Assembly (NCBI RefSeq): GCF_000633415.1
Contig: NZ_AYMV01000018.1
Coordinates: 62,001-126,000, forward strand
Direction: 5' to 3'
Source of the DNA: Leucobacter sp. PH1c
GTDB lineage: Bacteria; Actinomycetota; Actinomycetes; Actinomycetales; Microbacteriaceae
DNA length: 64,000 nt
How positions within the stretch are numbered: the first letter of the stretch is position 1; every line of letters begins with the position of its first letter. The position numbers and the translations under genes are program-made. The notes under the pieces were generated by a model. It ran no database searches, was not told the origin of the DNA, and saw nothing but the letters and a program-made list of their open reading frames with translations. Shown here piece by piece: positions 43,844 through 54,204 of this stretch.

Positions 43844-45360
43844 CCGAGCTCAGCGACGGCGGCCTGGAACTGCCGCCCGCGATCCGCGTAGCTCTCGAAC
43901 TGGTCCATGGATGCCGCCGCGGGCGAGAGCAGCACGGTGTCGCCCGGCTGGGCGATGCCCGCGGCCGCGGAGACGGCGGCGCCCATCACGGAACCGCTGG
44001 CGTCGTCTGAGCCGGTCGCGTCGCTGGCGTCGCTCGCGTCGATCTCGATGATCGGCCGCTCCCCCAGGTGGGCGCGGAGCGCCGCGAGGACGGGTTCGCG
44101 GTCGACGCCGATCACCACGGCCCCGCGGAGGCGGTGCGCGTGCGCGGCGACGAGCTGATCGATGTCGACGCCCTTGAGGAGACCACCGACGATCCACACG
44201 ACGTCGTGGAGCGCCCGGAGCGACGCGTCGGCGGCGTGCGCGTTGGTCGCCTTCGAGTCGTCGATCCAGTGCACGCCTGCGCGCTCGCCGAGGCGCTGGG
44301 TGCGATGGGGATCCGGTTCGAAGCTCAGGATCGCGCGCGCGATCTCGGCGGGCTCGACCCCGCGCGAGCGGGCGAGCGCGGCGGCGGCGAGCACGTTCTG
44401 CACCATGTGGGGAGCCGCGAGGTCGCGCTCCGCGAGCTCGTCGATCGTGACGAGCTCGTAAGCCTCGCCCCGGCGCTCCGCGTGGAAGCCGCGGTCGACG
44501 AGGATCCCCTCGACGATGCCGAAGCCGCTCGGCGGGGGCGTGTCGAGGCCGAAGCTGATGGCGCGCGCGCCCTCGACGACGTCGGCCTCCTCGACCATGC
44601 GCTCGGTCGCGGCGTCGGTGCGGTTGTAGATGCACGCGACCTGCGTGCCGGCGTACACCTTGGCTTTCGCGGCCCAGTACGCTGCGGCGCTGCCGTGCCA
44701 GTCGAGGTGGTCGTCCGCGAAGTTCAGGCAGGCGCTCGCGTACGGAGAGATGGCGCCGAGGCGCTCCAGCTGGAAGCTCGACAGCTCCACCACGATCGCG
44801 TCGTAGCCCTGCGGGTCGCGGAGCGCATCGAGGACCGGCGTGCCGATGTTGCCGGCGGGAGTGACGCGCAGGCCGCCCGCGGCGAGCATGTGCGCCGTGA
44901 GCTGCGTGGTGGTGGTCTTCCCGTTCGTGCCGGTGATGCAGATCCAGTCGGCGATCCGCCCCGTCTTGTCGCGGAGGCGCCAGCCCAGTTCGATGTCGCC
45001 CCAGACGGTCACCCCGGCGCCCGCGGCCCACTCCGTGAGCGGGTGGTCGGGGCGGTATCCCGGCGACACGATGACGAGCTCGGGATCGAACTCGATGAGG
45101 TCGGCGAGCTGGGCGGCGTCATCGCTCGCCGAGAACCGCTCGGAGCCGATCACGTCGAGCAGGCGCTCCCGATCCGGATCCGGCGCGCCGAAGATCACCC
45201 GCACGCGGGCGCCCAGCTCGACGAGCGTGTCCGCAACGGAGAAGCCGGTCACGCCGAGGCCGAGCACCGCGACGCGCAGGCGCGTCCAGTCGTGGTGCCA
45301 GCTGCTCAGCCCCTGCACGCGCGCCGCGACGGTCGCCGCGTGATCCTGCGCCTCGGTCAT
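43840..45360 (-). CDS. murD: UDP-MurNAc-L-alanine:D-glutamate ligase MurD
   Basis: Adds D-Glu. It is 506 residues, somewhat long. N-terminal VAVLGLGVTGFSVADTL, ATP loop GTNGKTTTTQ, HRTQRLGERAGVHWIDDSKATN (in part) and the C-terminal LLSPAAASMDQFESYADRG. An Asp/Ala/Ser stretch (DASDASDATGSDDASGS) interrupts the C-terminal domain as a likely surface loop. ATG at 45360 has AGGAG upstream. The 26-base gap to mraY is the only break between mraY and ftsW. Confidence 0.96.
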   Translation of the reverse strand: MTEAQDHAATVAARVQGLSSWHHDWTRLRVAVLGLGVTGFSVADTLVELGARVRVIFGAPDPDRERLLDVIGSERFSASDDAAQLADLIEFDPELVIVSPGYRPDHPLTEWAAGAGVTVWGDIELGWRLRDKTGRIADWICITGTNGKTTTTQLTAHMLAAGGLRVTPAGNIGTPVLDALRDPQGYDAIVVELSSFQLERLGAISPYASACLNFADDHLDWHGSAAAYWAAKAKVYAGTQVACIYNRTDAATERMVEEADVVEGARAISFGLDTPPPSGFGIVEGILVDRGFHAERRGEAYELVTIDELAERDLAAPHMVQNVLAAAALARSRGVEPAEIARAILSFEPDPHRTQRLGERAGVHWIDDSKATNAHAADASLRALHDVVWIVGGLLKGVDIDQLVAAHAHRLRGAVVIGVDREPVLAALRAHLGERPIIEIDASDASDATGSDDASGSVMGAAVSAAAGIAQPGDTVLLSPAAASMDQFESYADRGRQFQAAVAELG

Positions 45361-45386
45361 GTCTGCTCCTGTCCGATCGTCCGACG

Positions 45387-46472
45387 TCACTGCTGCAGCA
45401 GCCATTCGCCGTAGAAGGCGCCGACGCCCGCGACGACGAAGAGCCCGGCGATGATCCAGAACCGCACGACGACGGTGACCTCGGCCCAGCCCTTCAGCTC
45501 GAAGTGGTGGTGGATCGGGCTCATGAGGAAGATCCGCTTGCCCTTCGTCGCCTTGAAGTAGAGGCGCTGGACGATCACGGAGCCGGTCTCGATGATGAAG
45601 AGGCCGCCGATGAGCACGAGGAGGAGCTCCGTGCGGCTCAGGATCGCGAGGGCGGCGATCGCGCCGCCAATGCCCATCGAGCCCGTGTCGCCCATGAAGA
45701 TCTGGGCGGGGTTCGTGTTCCACCAGAGGAAGCCGGCGACGCCGCCGAGGAACGCCGCCGCGATCACGGCGAGGTCCATGGGGTCCCGGGTGGCGTAGCA
45801 GCCGGCCTCGTAGGCGGTGGTCGCGCAGTTCTGCGAGGCCTGCCAGAAGCCGATCACGAGGTACGCGCCGAAGGCGAAGATCGCGGAGCCCGCGGCGAGG
45901 CCGTCGAGGCCGTCCGTGACGTTCACGGCATTCGTGGTCGCGGTGACGATGAGCATCACCCAGACGATCACGAGGATCACGCCGACGACAGCGCCGAGGC
46001 TCATGAAGTCGAACGGCAGATCGCGGAAGAGCGAGATGTGCGTCGAGACGGGGGTGAGCCCGGACTCGTTCGCGAACTGGAGGCCGAGGAGCGCGAAGGA
46101 CACCGCGATGATGACCTGGCCCGCGATCTTCGCCCAGCCGCCGAGTCCCGCGGACTGCTGCTGCCGCGTCTTCATGAAGTCGTCGATGAAGCCGACGAGG
46201 CCGGCGCCAACAGCCATGAGGATCACGAGCAGGGCCGACGGGGTCGGCGTCTCCCCCATGATCAGCTTCCCGAGGAAGTAGGCGAGGACGGAGCCGGAGA
46301 GGAAGATGATGCCGCCCATGGTGGGCGTGCCCCGCTTCACCTCGTGCTCCTTGGGCCCGTCGACGCGGATCGGCTGGCCCCACTTGAGGCGGTTGAAGAT
46401 GCGCACGAACACGGGCGTGAGCAGCAGCGAGTAGAGCAGCGAGAACCCGCCGGCGATCAACAGGGCGATCAT
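45387..46472 (-). CDS. mraY: phospho-MurNAc-pentapeptide translocase MraY
   Basis: Makes lipid I on undecaprenyl phosphate. It is 361 residues, about ten helices. Catalytic Asp motif [33 protein letters not shown] and [12 protein letters not shown] are all present. ATG at 46472 overlaps the murF stop (ATGA). Confidence 0.97.
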   Translation of the reverse strand: MIALLIAGGFSLLYSLLLTPVFVRIFNRLKWGQPIRVDGPKEHEVKRGTPTMGGIIFLSGSVLAYFLGKLIMGETPTPSALLVILMAVGAGLVGFIDDFMKTRQQQSAGLGGWAKIAGQVIIAVSFALLGLQFANESGLTPVSTHISLFRDLPFDFMSLGAVVGVILVIVWVMLIVTATTNAVNVTDGLDGLAAGSAIFAFGAYLVIGFWQASQNCATTAYEAGCYATRDPMDLAVIAAAFLGGVAGFLWWNTNPAQIFMGDTGSMGIGGAIAALAILSRTELLLVLIGGLFIIETGSVIVQRLYFKATKGKRIFLMSPIHHHFELKGWAEVTVVVRFWIIAGLFVVAGVGAFYGEWLLQQ

Positions 46473-47878
46473 GCGAAGGCCTCCCCCAGGCGGTCGCCGA
46501 GGAAGCGGAGGCCCGCGGCGTTCGATGACTTGACGAGAACGGTGTCGTTCGGCTGCAGTGTGCCCTCGAGGTACGCGAAGGCCGCGTCCTGATCCTCGAA
46601 GAACACGCTCTCGCCGTCCCAGGATCCCTCGTTGATCGCGCTGATGTGCAGGTTGCGCGCCTCGGCGCCGACCACGACGAGCTCGGAGATGCGCAGGCGG
46701 ACGGCCTGGAGGCCGATCCGGATGTGCTCCTCGATCGAGTACTCGCCGAGCTCGCTCATCGCGCCGAGCACGGCGACCGTGCGGCCACCCGGCTTCGCGA
46801 TCTGCGCGAGCGTGCGCAGCCCCGCACTCATGGAGTCCGGGCTCGCGTTGTACGCGTCGTTGATGATGGTCACGCCGTCACGGCCGCCCATCACCTCCAT
46901 GCGCCAGCGCGCGGCGCGGGTCGCGCCCTCGAGCGCGGCGACGATCTCGGCGAGCGACAGTCCGAGCTCGAGGCCCACCGCCGCAGCGGCCAGCGCGTTC
47001 GTGACGTGGTGCTCGCCGAGCACGCGGAACACGACGGGCAGGGCCTCGCCGTCGGCGTGGATCGTGAAGCGGGTGCCCGACGCGTCCGAGTCGATGTCGC
47101 TTGCGCGGACGTCGGCCTCCGGGTGGCGGCCGAACCAGCGCACGCGCGCGTTCGTCAGCTCGCCCATGCGCGAGACGTAGGCGTCGTCGCGGTTCAGTAC
47201 GGCGACGGCGGTCTCCGGAAGGTCGCGCACCATCTCGCTCTTCGTGCGGAACGTGGTCTCGATCCCGCCGAACTCCCCGGCGTGTGCGAGGCCGACCGTG
47301 AGCACGACGCCGATGTGCGGCGGGGCCATTCCGGTGAGCCGGGCGATCTCGCCCTCGGCGCTCGCGCCCATCTCGGCGACGAGGGTGCGCGTGTCGTCCT
47401 CGACCCGCAGCATCGTGAGCGGACCGCCCACCTCGTTGTTGAAGGACTTCTCGGAGGCGACGTACGTGCCCACGCGCTCCGCCATGGCGGCCACGAGATT
47501 CTTCGTCGTCGTCTTGCCGTTCGAGCCCGTGATGCCGACGATCGTCAGCCCGCCCGCGGCGCGCACCCGGCGCACCACCTCGGTCGCGAGGGCGCCGAGC
47601 GCGTCGGTTGTGTCTGCCACGATGATCTGGGGTACCCGGTCGTCCGTCTCGCGCTCGGCGACGACGAGGGCGGCGCCCGCGTCGATCGCCTGCGGCACGA
47701 AGCGATGGCCGTCGGTCTCCTCGCCGCGGCGGGCGAAGAAGATCTGGCCGGGGCCGACCTCGCGCGAATCGGTCTGGGACGCGCCCAGCACGGTCGTTTC
47801 CGGAGCGGCGCCGGAGGCGCCAGGCACCAGGCGTCCGCCGGTGGCGGCCGCGATCTCAGCGAGCGTCAGTTCAATCAC
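46469..47878 (-). CDS. murF: UDP-MurNAc-tripeptide:D-Ala-D-Ala ligase MurF
   Basis: Adds the D-Ala-D-Ala dipeptide. It is 469 residues. ATP loop [36 protein letters not shown] and the C-terminal [14 protein letters not shown] are intact. GTG at 47878 overlaps the murE stop (GTGA). Confidence 0.97.
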   Translation of the reverse strand: MIELTLAEIAAATGGRLVPGASGAAPETTVLGASQTDSREVGPGQIFFARRGEETDGHRFVPQAIDAGAALVVAERETDDRVPQIIVADTTDALGALATEVVRRVRAAGGLTIVGITGSNGKTTTKNLVAAMAERVGTYVASEKSFNNEVGGPLTMLRVEDDTRTLVAEMGASAEGEIARLTGMAPPHIGVVLTVGLAHAGEFGGIETTFRTKSEMVRDLPETAVAVLNRDDAYVSRMGELTNARVRWFGRHPEADVRASDIDSDASGTRFTIHADGEALPVVFRVLGEHHVTNALAAAAVGLELGLSLAEIVAALEGATRAARWRMEVMGGRDGVTIINDAYNASPDSMSAGLRTLAQIAKPGGRTVAVLGAMSELGEYSIEEHIRIGLQAVRLRISELVVVGAEARNLHISAINEGSWDGESVFFEDQDAAFAYLEGTLQPNDTVLVKSSNAAGLRFLGDRLGEAFA

Positions 47879-49431
47879 TGGAGCAATCCTGCCTCGCGGA
47901 GCGCGCCGCGTACTTCGTCACGCGCCGAGTAGGGAAGAAACTGCCCGGCGATTTCCTGGTGATCCTCGTGTCCGGGACCGGCATACAGGATAACGTCCCC
48001 CGCTTCAGCGAGCGAAATGGCGAGCCGCACGGCACGGCGCGGATCGCCCTCCTCGATGACCTCGGCGTGCTGGGCGGAGCGCGCCCCCGCGAGCAGCTGG
48101 GCGCGGATCGCCTCCGGCGGCTCGGAGCGGGGGTGGTAGTCGCAGATGATGACGGTGTCGGCGCCCGCGGCGGCGATCCGCCCCATCTCCTCGCGCTTCG
48201 TCGTGTCGCGGTCGCCGTCGGCGCCGAACATGAAGATGATCTTGCCGGGTGCGACCTCGCCGAGCGCGTCGAGCATCGCCTCGAAGGAGCCGGGCGTGTG
48301 GCCGTAGTCGACGAAGAAGCGGGGGCCGCGCGAGCCCGGCTCGGTCATCTCCTCGAGCCGCCCGGGGATGTAGACGGGGATCCGGCCGCGGTCGAGGCCC
48401 GCGGCGATGCGCTCGAGCGGCACGCCCGCCTCGTGGAGCATGATGAGCGCGAGCGCCGCGTTCTCCGCCATGAACCGGCCGAACACGGGCACGCTGCCGC
48501 GGAAGTGGGCGCCCTCGGGGCCCTGGAGCACGAAGGAGACGCCGTCGAGCGTCTGCGAGGTGATCGCGAGGTGCCAGTCGGCCTGCTGGCCGTACTCCGT
48601 CGCGAGTCGGGTGACCGGGATCTGCGACTCGCGGGCGACCCGCTGGCCCGCCGGCGAGTCGACGACGACTACACCGCGGCTCGCGCGCTCCGGGGTGAAG
48701 AGCGCGAGCTTGGCGGCGAAGTACGACTCGAGATCGCCGAACTCGTCGAGGTGGTCCTGGGAGAAGTTGTTGAAGGCGACCACGTCGAAGTGGACGCCGT
48801 CGAGGCGGTGCCGCACGACCGCCTGCGCGGAGACCTCGATCGCGACCGCGTCGACGGAGCGCTCGCGCATGCGGGCGAGGAGCCCGTGGAGCTCGGAGGC
48901 CTCGGGGCTCGTGAGGTTCGCGGGGATGACCTCGTCGCCCACGCGGCGCTCGGCGGTGGAGCTGAGCCCCGGGGTGAGGCCCGCGGCGTGCATGAGCTCC
49001 GCGAGGAGGTACACGACGCTCGTCTTCCCGTTGGTGCCCGTCACGCCGAGCATGGCGGGCGCGAAGTCGTCGGTGCGGTACACGGCGGCGGAGACCGCGC
49101 CGAGCAGTTCGCGCGGGTGGGCCGCGGAGACGAGCACGGGGAGCTCCACGCCGGCAGCCCGCGCGCGCTCGGCGCCCGCCGCGTCCGTGAGCATCGCGTG
49201 CGCGCCGAGCCCGGCGGCCTGCGCCGCGAACTCGGCGCCGTGGCGCTTCGCCCCGGGCATGCCGATGTACAGGTCCCCCGCTCGCACGTCGCGCGAGTCG
49301 AGCGAGACGCCGGTCACCGTCGCATCGTCGAGCGCGCCGTCCGGTACGAGCGCGAAGCGCTCGACGAGCTCGGCGAGCGGGAACGGGGCGGGGGTCTGCG
49401 GGCGAATGCTCAGCGCATCTCCGGTACTCAC
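47875..49431 (-). CDS. murE: UDP-MurNAc-tripeptide synthetase MurE (non-DNPR specificity motif)
   Basis: Adds the third, cross-linking amino acid. It is 518 residues. ATP loop GVTGTNGKTS, TSPEASELHGLLARM and FVDYGHTPGSFEAML are present. The specificity loop reads DYHPRSEPP (Asp431-Pro439) where meso-DAP enzymes have DNPR(S/G)E, and the C-terminal GKGHE is GPGHE. This points to a diamino acid other than meso-DAP, fitting the group-B peptidoglycan of many Microbacteriaceae (inference). GTG at 49431 has AGGAGG nine bases upstream. Confidence 0.95.
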   Translation of the reverse strand: MSTGDALSIRPQTPAPFPLAELVERFALVPDGALDDATVTGVSLDSRDVRAGDLYIGMPGAKRHGAEFAAQAAGLGAHAMLTDAAGAERARAAGVELPVLVSAAHPRELLGAVSAAVYRTDDFAPAMLGVTGTNGKTSVVYLLAELMHAAGLTPGLSSTAERRVGDEVIPANLTSPEASELHGLLARMRERSVDAVAIEVSAQAVVRHRLDGVHFDVVAFNNFSQDHLDEFGDLESYFAAKLALFTPERASRGVVVVDSPAGQRVARESQIPVTRLATEYGQQADWHLAITSQTLDGVSFVLQGPEGAHFRGSVPVFGRFMAENAALALIMLHEAGVPLERIAAGLDRGRIPVYIPGRLEEMTEPGSRGPRFFVDYGHTPGSFEAMLDALGEVAPGKIIFMFGADGDRDTTKREEMGRIAAAGADTVIICDYHPRSEPPEAIRAQLLAGARSAQHAEVIEEGDPRRAVRLAISLAEAGDVILYAGPGHEDHQEIAGQFLPYSARDEVRGALREAGLLQ

Positions 49432-49457
49432 GTGGGTGTGCCTCCTGCGGGCGATGT

Positions 49458-51257
49458 CTAGTACTCCGTGGGGAGCGGGGTGTACTCCCCGGTGGACGGC
49501 GGGATGTGGAACGTGCGGATGGTCGCTTCGGCGGCCTCGCGGAAACTGTTGATCGCCGCGACACCGCCGTTTTCACTCACCGACGGGAACGCAATCGATG
49601 CTACCGCGACGTACTGCGGGTCGTCGGCCGGGAAGATGCCCGCGAAGGAGTGGACGTAGTCCTCGCGGTACCCGCCCTGGCCGTCGGCCTGCTCGGCCGT
49701 GCCCGTCTTTCCGGCGATGCGGTAGCCCGGGATCCTGATGAGGTCCTTGTACCAGCCCTCCCCCACGACGGTCTCGAGCATCTGCATCACCTGCGCGGCG
49801 GTGTCCTCCGACACGACCCGGACCTCCTCGCCGTGGTCGAGTTTCTCGGTCTTCCCGTCGGGCGTGGTGCAGCCGCTCACGACGGCGGGGGGAATGCGCA
49901 CGCCGCCGTTCGCGAGCGCCTGGTAGGCACCGGCGGTCTGCACGATCGTCGTGGAGAGCCCCTGCCCGAACATGGTGTTGTAGGAGGTCTGCGGATCCCA
50001 CTCGTCCACGGGGAGCAACCGGCCCGAGTCCTCGAGCGGCATGCCCGCCTCGGTCTGGGTGCCGACGCCGAACTTCTGCAGGTACTCGTAGCGGGTCTCC
50101 GCGGGGAGCACGCTGCCGAGCGTCGCGATACCGACGTTCGAGGACTCCTTCAGGATGCCGGTCAGCGTCCACGGCATGGGCGCGTGGGAGAACGAGTCGC
50201 CGAAGCGCGCGTCTGGCACGGGCTCAAGGTAGTCGGGGGTGAGGTTCTGCGTCAGCGGGGTCGCCGCGCCCTCCTCGATCAGCGTGGCGGCCGTCAGCGG
50301 CTTGAAGGTCGAGCCTGGCTCGTAGGGGGCCACGAAGGAGCGGGCCTCCCGCTTCAGCGGGTCCGACGCGTCCACGTCGTTCGGGTCGACGGAACCGTCC
50401 TCGGCGACGGCGACGAGCTCCCCCGTCTTCACGTTCATGATCACGAGGTAGCCGTACTCCGCGCCGACCGCCTGCACCTGCGCATTGATCGTCTGCTGCG
50501 CCTCCCACTGGAGGTCCCGGTCGATCGTCAGCTCGACCGTGCCGCCGTTCTCCGCCTGCCGCGTGACGACGACGCTGCCGGGCAGCGGGACGCCGTCGGC
50601 GCCGCGCTCGTAGGTCTCGGATCCGGCGACGCCCGTGAGGCACTCGTCCTGCGACACCTCGACGCCGGACTGGGGCACGTCCTCGAAGCCCGAGAAGCCG
50701 ACGATGTTGCCCGCGACGGCACCGTTCGGGTAGGTGCGCGTGTGGTGGCTCTCGAACGTGAGCCAGGGGATGTTGAGCTCCTTGAGCGCGTTCAGCTGCT
50801 GGAGGTCGACCCCGCGCTGCACATAGGCGAAGTCCGACTTCGGATTGATCTCGAGGGCGTCGTCCACGATCTTCTGGATCTCGTCGGCGCTCTGCCCCGT
50901 GATCTCGCCGATCTCGGTAAAGGCCTGCGTCGCGGTGACCTCGACGGTCGCCGCGCCGCCGCGCTCGGGATCCGGCCGCCAGAACCGCCCCTGCTTCACC
51001 TTCGTGTTCTTTGGCGAGAGATTCACGTCGTAGCGCTCATCGGTCGTGGCGAGCACCTCGCCGTTCCGGTCAACGATGTCGCCGCGGAGGCTCGGGATCG
51101 CGACCGGGACCGCGCGCTTGTCCTTCGCGTCCTCCGTGAGCTGCGGCGCGGAGATCACCTGCACGTCGACGAGCCGGATGAGGAACACCGCGGCCGTCGC
51201 CACGACGATGATGAGCGCGATGAGGCGCCGCAGGGCACCGCCGCGCAGACTCCGCAT
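49458..51257 (-). CDS. ftsI: septal penicillin-binding protein FtsI/PBP2b
   Basis: Class B PBP, septal transpeptidase partner of FtsW. It is 599 residues. One N-terminal helix (about 10-32), dimerisation domain with RGDIVDRNG, then transpeptidase motifs SxxK (Ser316-Lys319 in EPGSTFKPLT), SxN (Ser372-Asn374) and KTG (517-519). No PASTA domains at the C-terminus, unlike some Gram-positive relatives. ATG at 51257 follows a GGAGG site; 27 bases downstream of ftsL. Confidence 0.97.
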   Translation of the reverse strand: MRSLRGGALRRLIALIIVVATAAVFLIRLVDVQVISAPQLTEDAKDKRAVPVAIPSLRGDIVDRNGEVLATTDERYDVNLSPKNTKVKQGRFWRPDPERGGAATVEVTATQAFTEIGEITGQSADEIQKIVDDALEINPKSDFAYVQRGVDLQQLNALKELNIPWLTFESHHTRTYPNGAVAGNIVGFSGFEDVPQSGVEVSQDECLTGVAGSETYERGADGVPLPGSVVVTRQAENGGTVELTIDRDLQWEAQQTINAQVQAVGAEYGYLVIMNVKTGELVAVAEDGSVDPNDVDASDPLKREARSFVAPYEPGSTFKPLTAATLIEEGAATPLTQNLTPDYLEPVPDARFGDSFSHAPMPWTLTGILKESSNVGIATLGSVLPAETRYEYLQKFGVGTQTEAGMPLEDSGRLLPVDEWDPQTSYNTMFGQGLSTTIVQTAGAYQALANGGVRIPPAVVSGCTTPDGKTEKLDHGEEVRVVSEDTAAQVMQMLETVVGEGWYKDLIRIPGYRIAGKTGTAEQADGQGGYREDYVHSFAGIFPADDPQYVAVASIAFPSVSENGGVAAINSFREAAEATIRTFHIPPSTGEYTPLPTEY

Positions 51258-51284
51258 TCCGTTCCTCCCGTCGTCGCGGCCGGG

Positions 51285-51875
51285 CTAGTGCGTCTCGGGC
51301 GCCGGCAGCTTGCCCTGCCACCGTACCGCCGGTGTGCTCGGGTCCGGCTGAGCGCCGGTCGTCGCGTCGCGCGGCACGAGGAGCCCCGCGGCGTCGACCA
51401 CGGGCATCGTCTCGAGGGTCGCGTTCGGGATCAGGTTGCCCCGAGCCTCGGAGGTCTCCGATTCCAGCGCGCCGAGCACGGCCCCGTCGCTCATGCGAAG
51501 CGTCGCCGGCCGAGAGTTCTGCACCATGCCGAGCGCTGCGGCGTTCTCCGCGAGGTTCTGCGGCGAGGAGAGCTTGTCGACGTTCTGCGTGAGGACGCGC
51601 TCGACCCGCGCGAGGTCGCGCTTCTCGACCTCGAGCGCACGGGTCTCGTAGGCGCCCTGCGAGATCGCGATGCTGAGCCCGAGCTGGGTCGCGAGAATCA
51701 CGAGGATCACGCCGACCGCGACGAGCGAGCCGACGAGCGGGCTGAGCCCCGCGCGCTTCGCCTGCCGGGGCGCCGGGGGCGCGATCCGGAGGTGGCGTTC
51801 ACTCGGGCCGGCCGGGGCCGGCTGCGCGGCGAGGTCGAGATCGAGGTCGAACTCGACCGGAACCGTGTTGTTCAT
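51285..51875 (-). CDS. ftsL: FtsL-like divisome protein
   Basis: 196 residues: cytoplasmic N-terminus of about 45, one membrane helix ([20 protein letters not shown]), then a coiled coil ([25 protein letters not shown], in part) and an extracytoplasmic tail. Sequence identity of FtsL is always low; assignment rests on topology and position between rsmH and ftsI. ATG at 51875 overlaps the rsmH stop (ATGA). Confidence 0.88.
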   Translation of the reverse strand: MNNTVPVEFDLDLDLAAQPAPAGPSERHLRIAPPAPRQAKRAGLSPLVGSLVAVGVILVILATQLGLSIAISQGAYETRALEVEKRDLARVERVLTQNVDKLSSPQNLAENAAALGMVQNSRPATLRMSDGAVLGALESETSEARGNLIPNATLETMPVVDAAGLLVPRDATTGAQPDPSTPAVRWQGKLPAPETH

Positions 51876-52840
51876 CGCACATCCCTCGCTCGTTCGGCGG
51901 CGCGGAGCCGCACGGGGATCGCCCGCGGGTTGCGGGCGCGCTCGGCGTCGTCCGCGAGTTCGGCGCCGCGTGTGAGCAGGCGGAACTCGGGACGGTGCTC
52001 GGGAAGCTCGACCGGGAGCCCCGCGGGGGCGGTCGAGCGGCTGCGTCGGGTGAGCTCGCGCTTCACCAGGCGGTCCTCGAGGGACTGGTAGGACATGATG
52101 ACCGCACGGCCGCCCGTTCCGAGGAGATCGAGCGCGGCGGGGATCGCGCGCTCGAGCACGGAGAGTTCGCCGTTCACCTCGATGCGGAGCGCCTGGAAGA
52201 CGCGCTTCGCGGGGTGCCGCTGATCGCGCACCGCTGCGGGCGTCGCCTGCTGCAGCACCTCGACGAGCTGGCCGCTGCGTTCGATGGGCGCCTCGGCCCG
52301 TGCGGCGACGATGGCGCGTGCGTAGCGGCCGGCGAGCGGTTCTTCGCCGTAGCGCTCGAAGATCGCGCGGAGCCGCCCCTCGGGCGCCGTGCGGAGCACC
52401 TCGGCCGCGGTCTCCCCGCGGCTCTGGTCCATGCGCATGTCCAGCGGCGCATCCTGGGCGTAGGCGAAGCCGCGGTCGGCCTCGTCGAGCTGCAGCGAGG
52501 AGACGCCGAGGTCGAAGAGCACGCCGTCGATCCGGTCGAAGCCGGCGCCGCGCACGGCATCGGCGATCTCGTCGTACACGGCGTGCACGCGGATCGCTCG
52601 GTCGCCGAAACGCGCGAGGCGCTTCCCGGCGAGGGAGAGCGCCTCCGTGTCGCGGTCGAGTCCGATAAGGGTGAGGCCCGGGTGGGCGGCGAGCAGCGCT
52701 TCGCTGTGCCCGCCCATGCCGAGAGTCGCGTCGACGACCACGGCTCCGTCTCGGCTCGCGGCGGGCGCGAGGAGCTCGAGGCAGCGGTCGAGGAGCACGG
52801 GGACGTGCAGCTCGCTGGGGTCGCGGGTATCGGTCGTCAT
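51872..52840 (-). CDS. rsmH: 16S rRNA (cytosine-N4)-methyltransferase RsmH
   Basis: Methylates 16S rRNA C1402 (E. coli numbering). It is 322 residues. [15 protein letters not shown] (SAM site), [20 protein letters not shown] (in part), [14 protein letters not shown] and [14 protein letters not shown]-like ending (here [15 protein letters not shown]) are diagnostic. The second gene of the dcw operon, ten bases after mraZ. Confidence 0.97.
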   Translation of the reverse strand: MTTDTRDPSELHVPVLLDRCLELLAPAASRDGAVVVDATLGMGGHSEALLAAHPGLTLIGLDRDTEALSLAGKRLARFGDRAIRVHAVYDEIADAVRGAGFDRIDGVLFDLGVSSLQLDEADRGFAYAQDAPLDMRMDQSRGETAAEVLRTAPEGRLRAIFERYGEEPLAGRYARAIVAARAEAPIERSGQLVEVLQQATPAAVRDQRHPAKRVFQALRIEVNGELSVLERAIPAALDLLGTGGRAVIMSYQSLEDRLVKRELTRRSRSTAPAGLPVELPEHRPEFRLLTRGAELADDAERARNPRAIPVRLRAAERARDVR

Positions 52841-52850
52841 CGTGTCCGGG

Positions 52851-53282
52851 CTAGAACATGCCCGGGATCACCTCCCCGTCGGTCTCGGAAAATGCGGCTT
52901 CCTGCTCACGCAGGTAGGTCTCCCAGGCGCCCGCGTCCCAGATCTCAGCGCGAGATCCGGCGCCGATCACTGCAAGATCGCGGTCCAGGCCCGCGTACTC
53001 GCGGAGGCCGGGCGGGATCGTCACGCGGTGCTGCTTGTCCGGCGTCTCCGGGTGAGCGCCGGAGAGGAACACGCGGAGGTAGTCGCGCGCGTGCTTCGAG
53101 GTCATCGGCGCTTGGCTGATGCGCTCGTGCATTGCGGTGAACTCCTGCTCGCTGAAGACGTAGAGGCAGTGCTCCTGCCCCCGGGTAATGACGAGCCCGT
53201 CGGAGAGCTCGTCGCGGAATTTTGCGGGAAGGATGAGCCGCCCCTTGTCGTCGAGCTTGGGCGTGAAGGTTCCCAGGAACAT
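52851..53282 (-). CDS. mraZ: transcriptional regulator MraZ
   Basis: 143 residues, two SpoVT/AbrB-like DNA-binding repeats: [26 protein letters not shown] and a second with [18 protein letters not shown]. First gene of the dcw cluster and its autorepressor in other bacteria. ATG at 53282 follows GGAGGGAGGA. The repeated TGG(A/T) boxes just upstream (53314-53367) are probable binding sites. Confidence 0.97.
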   Translation of the reverse strand: MFLGTFTPKLDDKGRLILPAKFRDELSDGLVITRGQEHCLYVFSEQEFTAMHERISQAPMTSKHARDYLRVFLSGAHPETPDKQHRVTIPPGLREYAGLDRDLAVIGAGSRAEIWDAGAWETYLREQEAAFSETDGEVIPGMF

Positions 53283-53313
53283 GGGTTCCTCCCTCCGCCG
53301 GATCGACTTGGGA

Positions 53314-53367
53314 CCACACTACTCCACTTTCCTCCACCTAGGTGGGTTTCCCCTCCACTTTCTTCCA
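53314..53367 (-). promoter_or_regulatory. MraZ box array
   Basis: On the minus strand TGG cores occur at 53316, 53326 and 53336 (10-bp steps, as GTGGAG/GTGTGG) and again at 53357 and 53367 (10-bp step, GTGGAG/CTGGAAG). MraZ octamers bind TGG-type direct repeats with helical spacing. All five boxes lie 30-85 bases before the mraZ start, so the cluster is probably autorepressed. Confidence 0.75.
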
Positions 53368-53600
53368 GCGCTCAGCGACATCCGCGTGATTCCAGCGCAG
53401 AACAGTGCACAGCGGCACCCGAGGGCTCCGCCGGTTCGGCGCGTTGCAGCGACACTTCCCTGATAATTCCGCGGCATTTGACTGCCTTTCGGCCGAGATC
53501 GCGATTTCGTGGAGGGAAGTGGAGCGAGTGGGGGCCGCGTGGGAGCCCGGGCTGAACCTGGCCCGGTCGGAGAGGACGCGCGCATGCCAGCTCCGGCGTC

Positions 53601-53665
53601 CGCTCAGGCGCTCAGGCGCTCAGGCGCGGCGAGCGTGCGCGGCGAGCGTGCGCGGCGAGCGTGCG
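53601..53665. repeat. 8-bp and 13-bp tandem repeats
   Basis: CGCTCAGG three times (53601-53624), then CGGCGAGCGTGCG three times (53627-53665). Together with the terminator at 53674 and the MraZ boxes they account for the 466-bp gap between mraZ and the DUF3040 gene; no gene is visible in it. Confidence 0.92.
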
Positions 53666-53673
53666 CGGGCACG

Positions 53674-53707
53674 AAAAAACCGGCGCACGGAAATCCGTGC
53701 GCCGGTT
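53674..53707 (-). terminator. intrinsic terminator of the DUF3040 gene
   Basis: 14-base arms AACCGGCGCACGGA (53678-53691) and complement (53694-53707), followed on the minus strand by six T. One of the few textbook intrinsic terminators in the window. Confidence 0.9.
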
Positions 53708-53748
53708 CAGCGTTCGGGCGCCGTGGCGCCGAAACCTTCGGGAGCGGT

Positions 53749-54132
53749 CTAGCGCTCCCCCTCCATTCGCTCATCCCAGCGGCGCTCCATGCGCTCGCTG
53801 AGCGATTCGCGCGGCGCCCCGGACTTGCTGCCCGAGTTGCCGCCGTTCAGTACATCTTCAACGGTCACGGTCTCGGAGCCGCGAGACATCATGAGGGTCA
53901 CACCGCCCACCATGACGGCGAAGCCGATGAGCCCCAACCACAACTGCTGCGCAGCCACTCCACCGATGAGCGCACCGATACCTACCAGGAGCACAACGAT
54001 GCCCAGAACGAGCGAGCGATAGTTCAGGCGACGCCGGCTGACCGAACCGGTCTGCATCACGTCGGCCTCGCTCTGATAGAACCCTCGCTCCATCTCGTCA
54101 AGCAGCCGCTGCTCGTGTTCTGACAGCGCCAT
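53749..54132 (-). CDS. DUF3040 membrane protein
   Basis: 127 residues. MALSEHEQRLLDEMERGFYQSEADVM is the DUF3040 signature of actinobacteria; two membrane helices follow (about 40-60 and 62-83) and a charged cytoplasmic tail (RESLSERMERRWDERMEG). ATG at 54132 has GGGAGG upstream. Usually found next to mraZ. Function unknown; the family is often linked to cell envelope genes by position. Confidence 0.93.
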   Translation of the reverse strand: MALSEHEQRLLDEMERGFYQSEADVMQTGSVSRRRLNYRSLVLGIVVLLVGIGALIGGVAAQQLWLGLIGFAVMVGGVTLMMSRGSETVTVEDVLNGGNSGSKSGAPRESLSERMERRWDERMEGER

Positions 54133-54192
54133 GACGATCCTCCCGACACTCAAACGATCTGTACCCCACAGTCTACGACTCGCAGCCGAGAG

Positions 54193-54198
54193 TAGGCT
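54193..54198 (+). promoter_or_regulatory. -10 box for leaderless polyprenyl synthase mRNA
   Basis: TAGGCT followed by six bases and the GTG start at 54205. Confidence 0.55.
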
Positions 54199-54204
54199 AG
54201 TCGC

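Noticed and set aside
53491-53510. Possible third copy of the dispersed palindrome
   Set aside because: CCGAGATCGCGATTTC resembles one arm with a deletion, but the other arm is missing and the match is too short to claim.
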